NCBI GenBank assembly: GCA_003280105.1 | Contig: QCFX01000003.1 | Span: 1 to 64,000 of the forward strand | Direction: 5' to 3' | Origin: Prochlorococcus sp. AG-363-N20 | Lineage (GTDB): Bacteria; Cyanobacteriota; Cyanobacteriia; PCC-6307; Cyanobiaceae | DNA length: 64,000 nucleotides | Shown: positions 61,888 to 64,000 of the stretch, one piece after another | Position numbering within the stretch: position 1 is the first letter of the stretch | How the letters are laid out: each line of letters begins with the position of its first letter | Made by a program: the position numbers and the translations under genes | The notes under the pieces: generated by a model | The model's database searches: none | What the model was told of the DNA's origin: nothing | What the model saw: only the letters and a program-made list of their open reading frames with translations

Positions 61888-62955
61888 ATGGCAAGGCTCC
61901 TAATCACAGGAGGTGCAGGCTTCATAGGTAGTCACACCTGCGTCGTGCTACTAAACGCTGGCCATGATTTAGTAATAGTTGACTCTTTTGCTAATAGTTC
62001 TCCGATTGCAACCGCAAGAGTAGCCAATATCTCAGGATTAACTCCTAATCAAGAGAAAGAAAGACTAGTAATTATTGAAGGTGATATCCGAGATGAGGGT
62101 GCTTTAAGCAGCATTTTTGAAAATGCCACCAAACAAAACCAACCTATAGAAGGTGTAATTCACCTCGCAGGCCTCAAATCAGTAATGGAGTCCATAACGC
62201 AACCCTTGAAATACTGGGATGTAAATGTAAATGGCTCCAGGTGTCTTCTATCAATAATGGAAGCCCACAACTGTCGCACGATTGTTTTCAGTAGCAGTGC
62301 AACCATATATGGGAACCCCGAGTCATTCCCAATCGCTGAAGTAGACCCAATACAACCAATTAATCCATATGGTGCGACGAAGGCTGCTGTTGAATCAATG
62401 CTCTCTAATCTGCAAGGCAATAAAGCAATTTGGCATATTGCATGTTTGAGATACTTCAATCCAGTAGGAGCTCATCCCAGTGGACTAATTGGAGAAGACC
62501 CTAAAAATATTCCCAATAATCTATTCCCATTGGTCTGCCAAGTTGCGATCGATCGTCGAAAACTTTTAAATGTTTTTGGTGGAGACTGGCCTACTCCAGA
62601 TGGAACTTGTATAAGAGACTATATACATATCATGGATTTAGCAGAAGGTCACCTTGCTGCAATTAATTCATTACTTAGAAAGGAAAGTAATTACTTGACA
62701 TTGAACATTGGGACAGGGAAAGGGTATTCTGTTCTTGAGATTATTAACGAGTTTGAGAAGACCTCTGGGGAAAAGATTGCTTACAAAATAGTCAATCGTC
62801 GAGATGGTGATACTGCAATCAGCTTGGCTGATCCTTCTCAAGCAAATAAAAAGATCAGTTGGCGCGCTACTAGAAATATAGAAGATATTTGTCGCGATAG
62901 TTGGAATTGGCAGAGACTTAATCCAACTGGATTTACTATGGATAAGGTGATCTAA
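61888..62955 (+). CDS. galE: UDP-glucose 4-epimerase
   Basis: LLITGGAGFIGSHTCVVLLNAGHDLVIVD, SSSATIYG, PYGATK, LRYFNPVGAHPSGLIGEDP. Confidence 0.94.
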   Translation: MARLLITGGAGFIGSHTCVVLLNAGHDLVIVDSFANSSPIATARVANISGLTPNQEKERLVIIEGDIRDEGALSSIFENATKQNQPIEGVIHLAGLKSVMESITQPLKYWDVNVNGSRCLLSIMEAHNCRTIVFSSSATIYGNPESFPIAEVDPIQPINPYGATKAAVESMLSNLQGNKAIWHIACLRYFNPVGAHPSGLIGEDPKNIPNNLFPLVCQVAIDRRKLLNVFGGDWPTPDGTCIRDYIHIMDLAEGHLAAINSLLRKESNYLTLNIGTGKGYSVLEIINEFEKTSGEKIAYKIVNRRDGDTAISLADPSQANKKISWRATRNIEDICRDSWNWQRLNPTGFTMDKVI

Positions 62956-64000
62956 TGATTCCTTATAGCTCAATAAAAAAATTTTTAGGGGTTATATTTA
63001 TCTCACAATTAAGCCTTTTTTCGTCAGCCAATGCTGAATCCTTATGGGAGCCTTGGTCAAGCATGGATTTTGAATCAGGGTTAGACTCTGTGAATAGAGA
63101 TTCCAATGCTAGAAATTCGACTAGAGGCCAAAGTAGTTCTATTCAATGGGAAGAGGTTTCAGCAAAAAATAGTCTAGGTTATTCAATAATCTGGGAACAG
63201 ATTACCGATGAAGAGCTAAGATCAAACCTTCTACTAGTTGAAAATTTAGGTAATAAAAAGATATTTAAAAGACCAGAAAGTTTTGAAGAGGCAAACTTGC
63301 TTTATAAAAATATAAAGCCTAGTAAAGATGATTACACTTTCCCTCTTAGGCTATCTCCAGCTTTTCCTTCTACTAATCTTCTAAAAGATGGAGAAACTGA
63401 ACTAAAGGTATATACTTTATCCTCATTTTCTGGAGGGGCTGCAGAAGGTTCAGGCAATCAAAATTATGCATTTAGGTTTGACTATGGACTGTCTAATAGT
63501 CTTCAATTCTCAGGCTTTTATTCTACTGCAGATGATCCTTTATACTCCAAGATAAATTCTCATACTTCTGTTAATACTCCAAACTATTGGGAAAGCTATG
63601 GAGCATCAATCAAGTTTCCTTTAATTAATAAAGGAAACTTGAGAATAGCTATAGAAGGTTCTCTTGAGTCTTGGAATGTAAGGAGTGGGGGGCCAAATAT
63701 ATTCAACAATTCAGGAGGCCTTGTTGCTACTAAAAACTTTATTGGTTCAATTTCTTCCCCTATAAGCTGGGACATTAAAGATAATTTTCAATTAAATTTA
63801 ATATCTGGTATTAGTTTTCTCCCGGAAAATCAAGGCGCAGGGCAAGGTGGTGAAGGGGAATTCTATGGAAATAATATATTTGCTGGTGCTGGAGTGATAT
63901 GGAGCCCTATTACAAATCTGAGGTTTCTAAGTTCAGCTTTAATACCTTTTGGTCCTGGCAATAATACATTTGATTCTAATCTTTCATATAGTCGACAACC
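62955..64000 (+). CDS. Outer-membrane beta-barrel-like protein, partial (runs off window)
   Basis: Open frame from ATG 62955 to the window end; signal peptide MIPYSSIKKFLGVIFISQLSLFSSANA; alternating aromatic strand patterns. ATG overlaps the galE TAA. Confidence 0.6.
   Translation, partial: MIPYSSIKKFLGVIFISQLSLFSSANAESLWEPWSSMDFESGLDSVNRDSNARNSTRGQSSSIQWEEVSAKNSLGYSIIWEQITDEELRSNLLLVENLGNKKIFKRPESFEEANLLYKNIKPSKDDYTFPLRLSPAFPSTNLLKDGETELKVYTLSSFSGGAAEGSGNQNYAFRFDYGLSNSLQFSGFYSTADDPLYSKINSHTSVNTPNYWESYGASIKFPLINKGNLRIAIEGSLESWNVRSGGPNIFNNSGGLVATKNFIGSISSPISWDIKDNFQLNLISGISFLPENQGAGQGGEGEFYGNNIFAGAGVIWSPITNLRFLSSALIPFGPGNNTFDSNLSYSRQ

Overview
This 64 kb AT-rich window looks like a picocyanobacterial chromosome, most likely Prochlorococcus. 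The inference rests on a Pcb chlorophyll-binding antenna protein, a lycopene cyclase, B12-dependent NrdJ, a fused PhnE and many very small membrane ORFs. Most of it is dense housekeeping and transport content: ispG, rsmE, hslO, prfC, nrdJ, metA/metY, fur, crtL, gltS, ugd, hisS, a phnDCE-type operon, a polar amino acid ABC operon and a SulP permease. An exopolysaccharide/capsule export locus starts at about 59.1 kb and runs off the right end. One tRNA-Ser(UGA) is visible; no rRNA, CRISPR array, transposase or integrase was recognised. The best candidates for something new are: (1) a two-gene module just downstream of tRNA-Ser, an RHH-like DNA-binding protein plus a GIY-YIG/T5orf172-like protein, preceded by three helically phased CTATAG palindromes; (2) a structured intergenic element at 23.47-23.57 kb with two identical GGAAAAACC arms competing for one GTTTTTCC arm; (3) a leader ORF with a strong Shine-Dalgarno that overlaps the lycopene cyclase start by ATGA; (4) an SGNH hydrolase translationally coupled to the phosphonate-type transporter; (5) a Wzz/Wzc-like protein with an apparently degenerate BY-kinase-like tail; (6) a glucosylglycerol-phosphatase-like gene divergent from a GpsA-like gene; and (7) several unlisted small ORFs. 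All family calls were made by eye from the translations; no searches were run.
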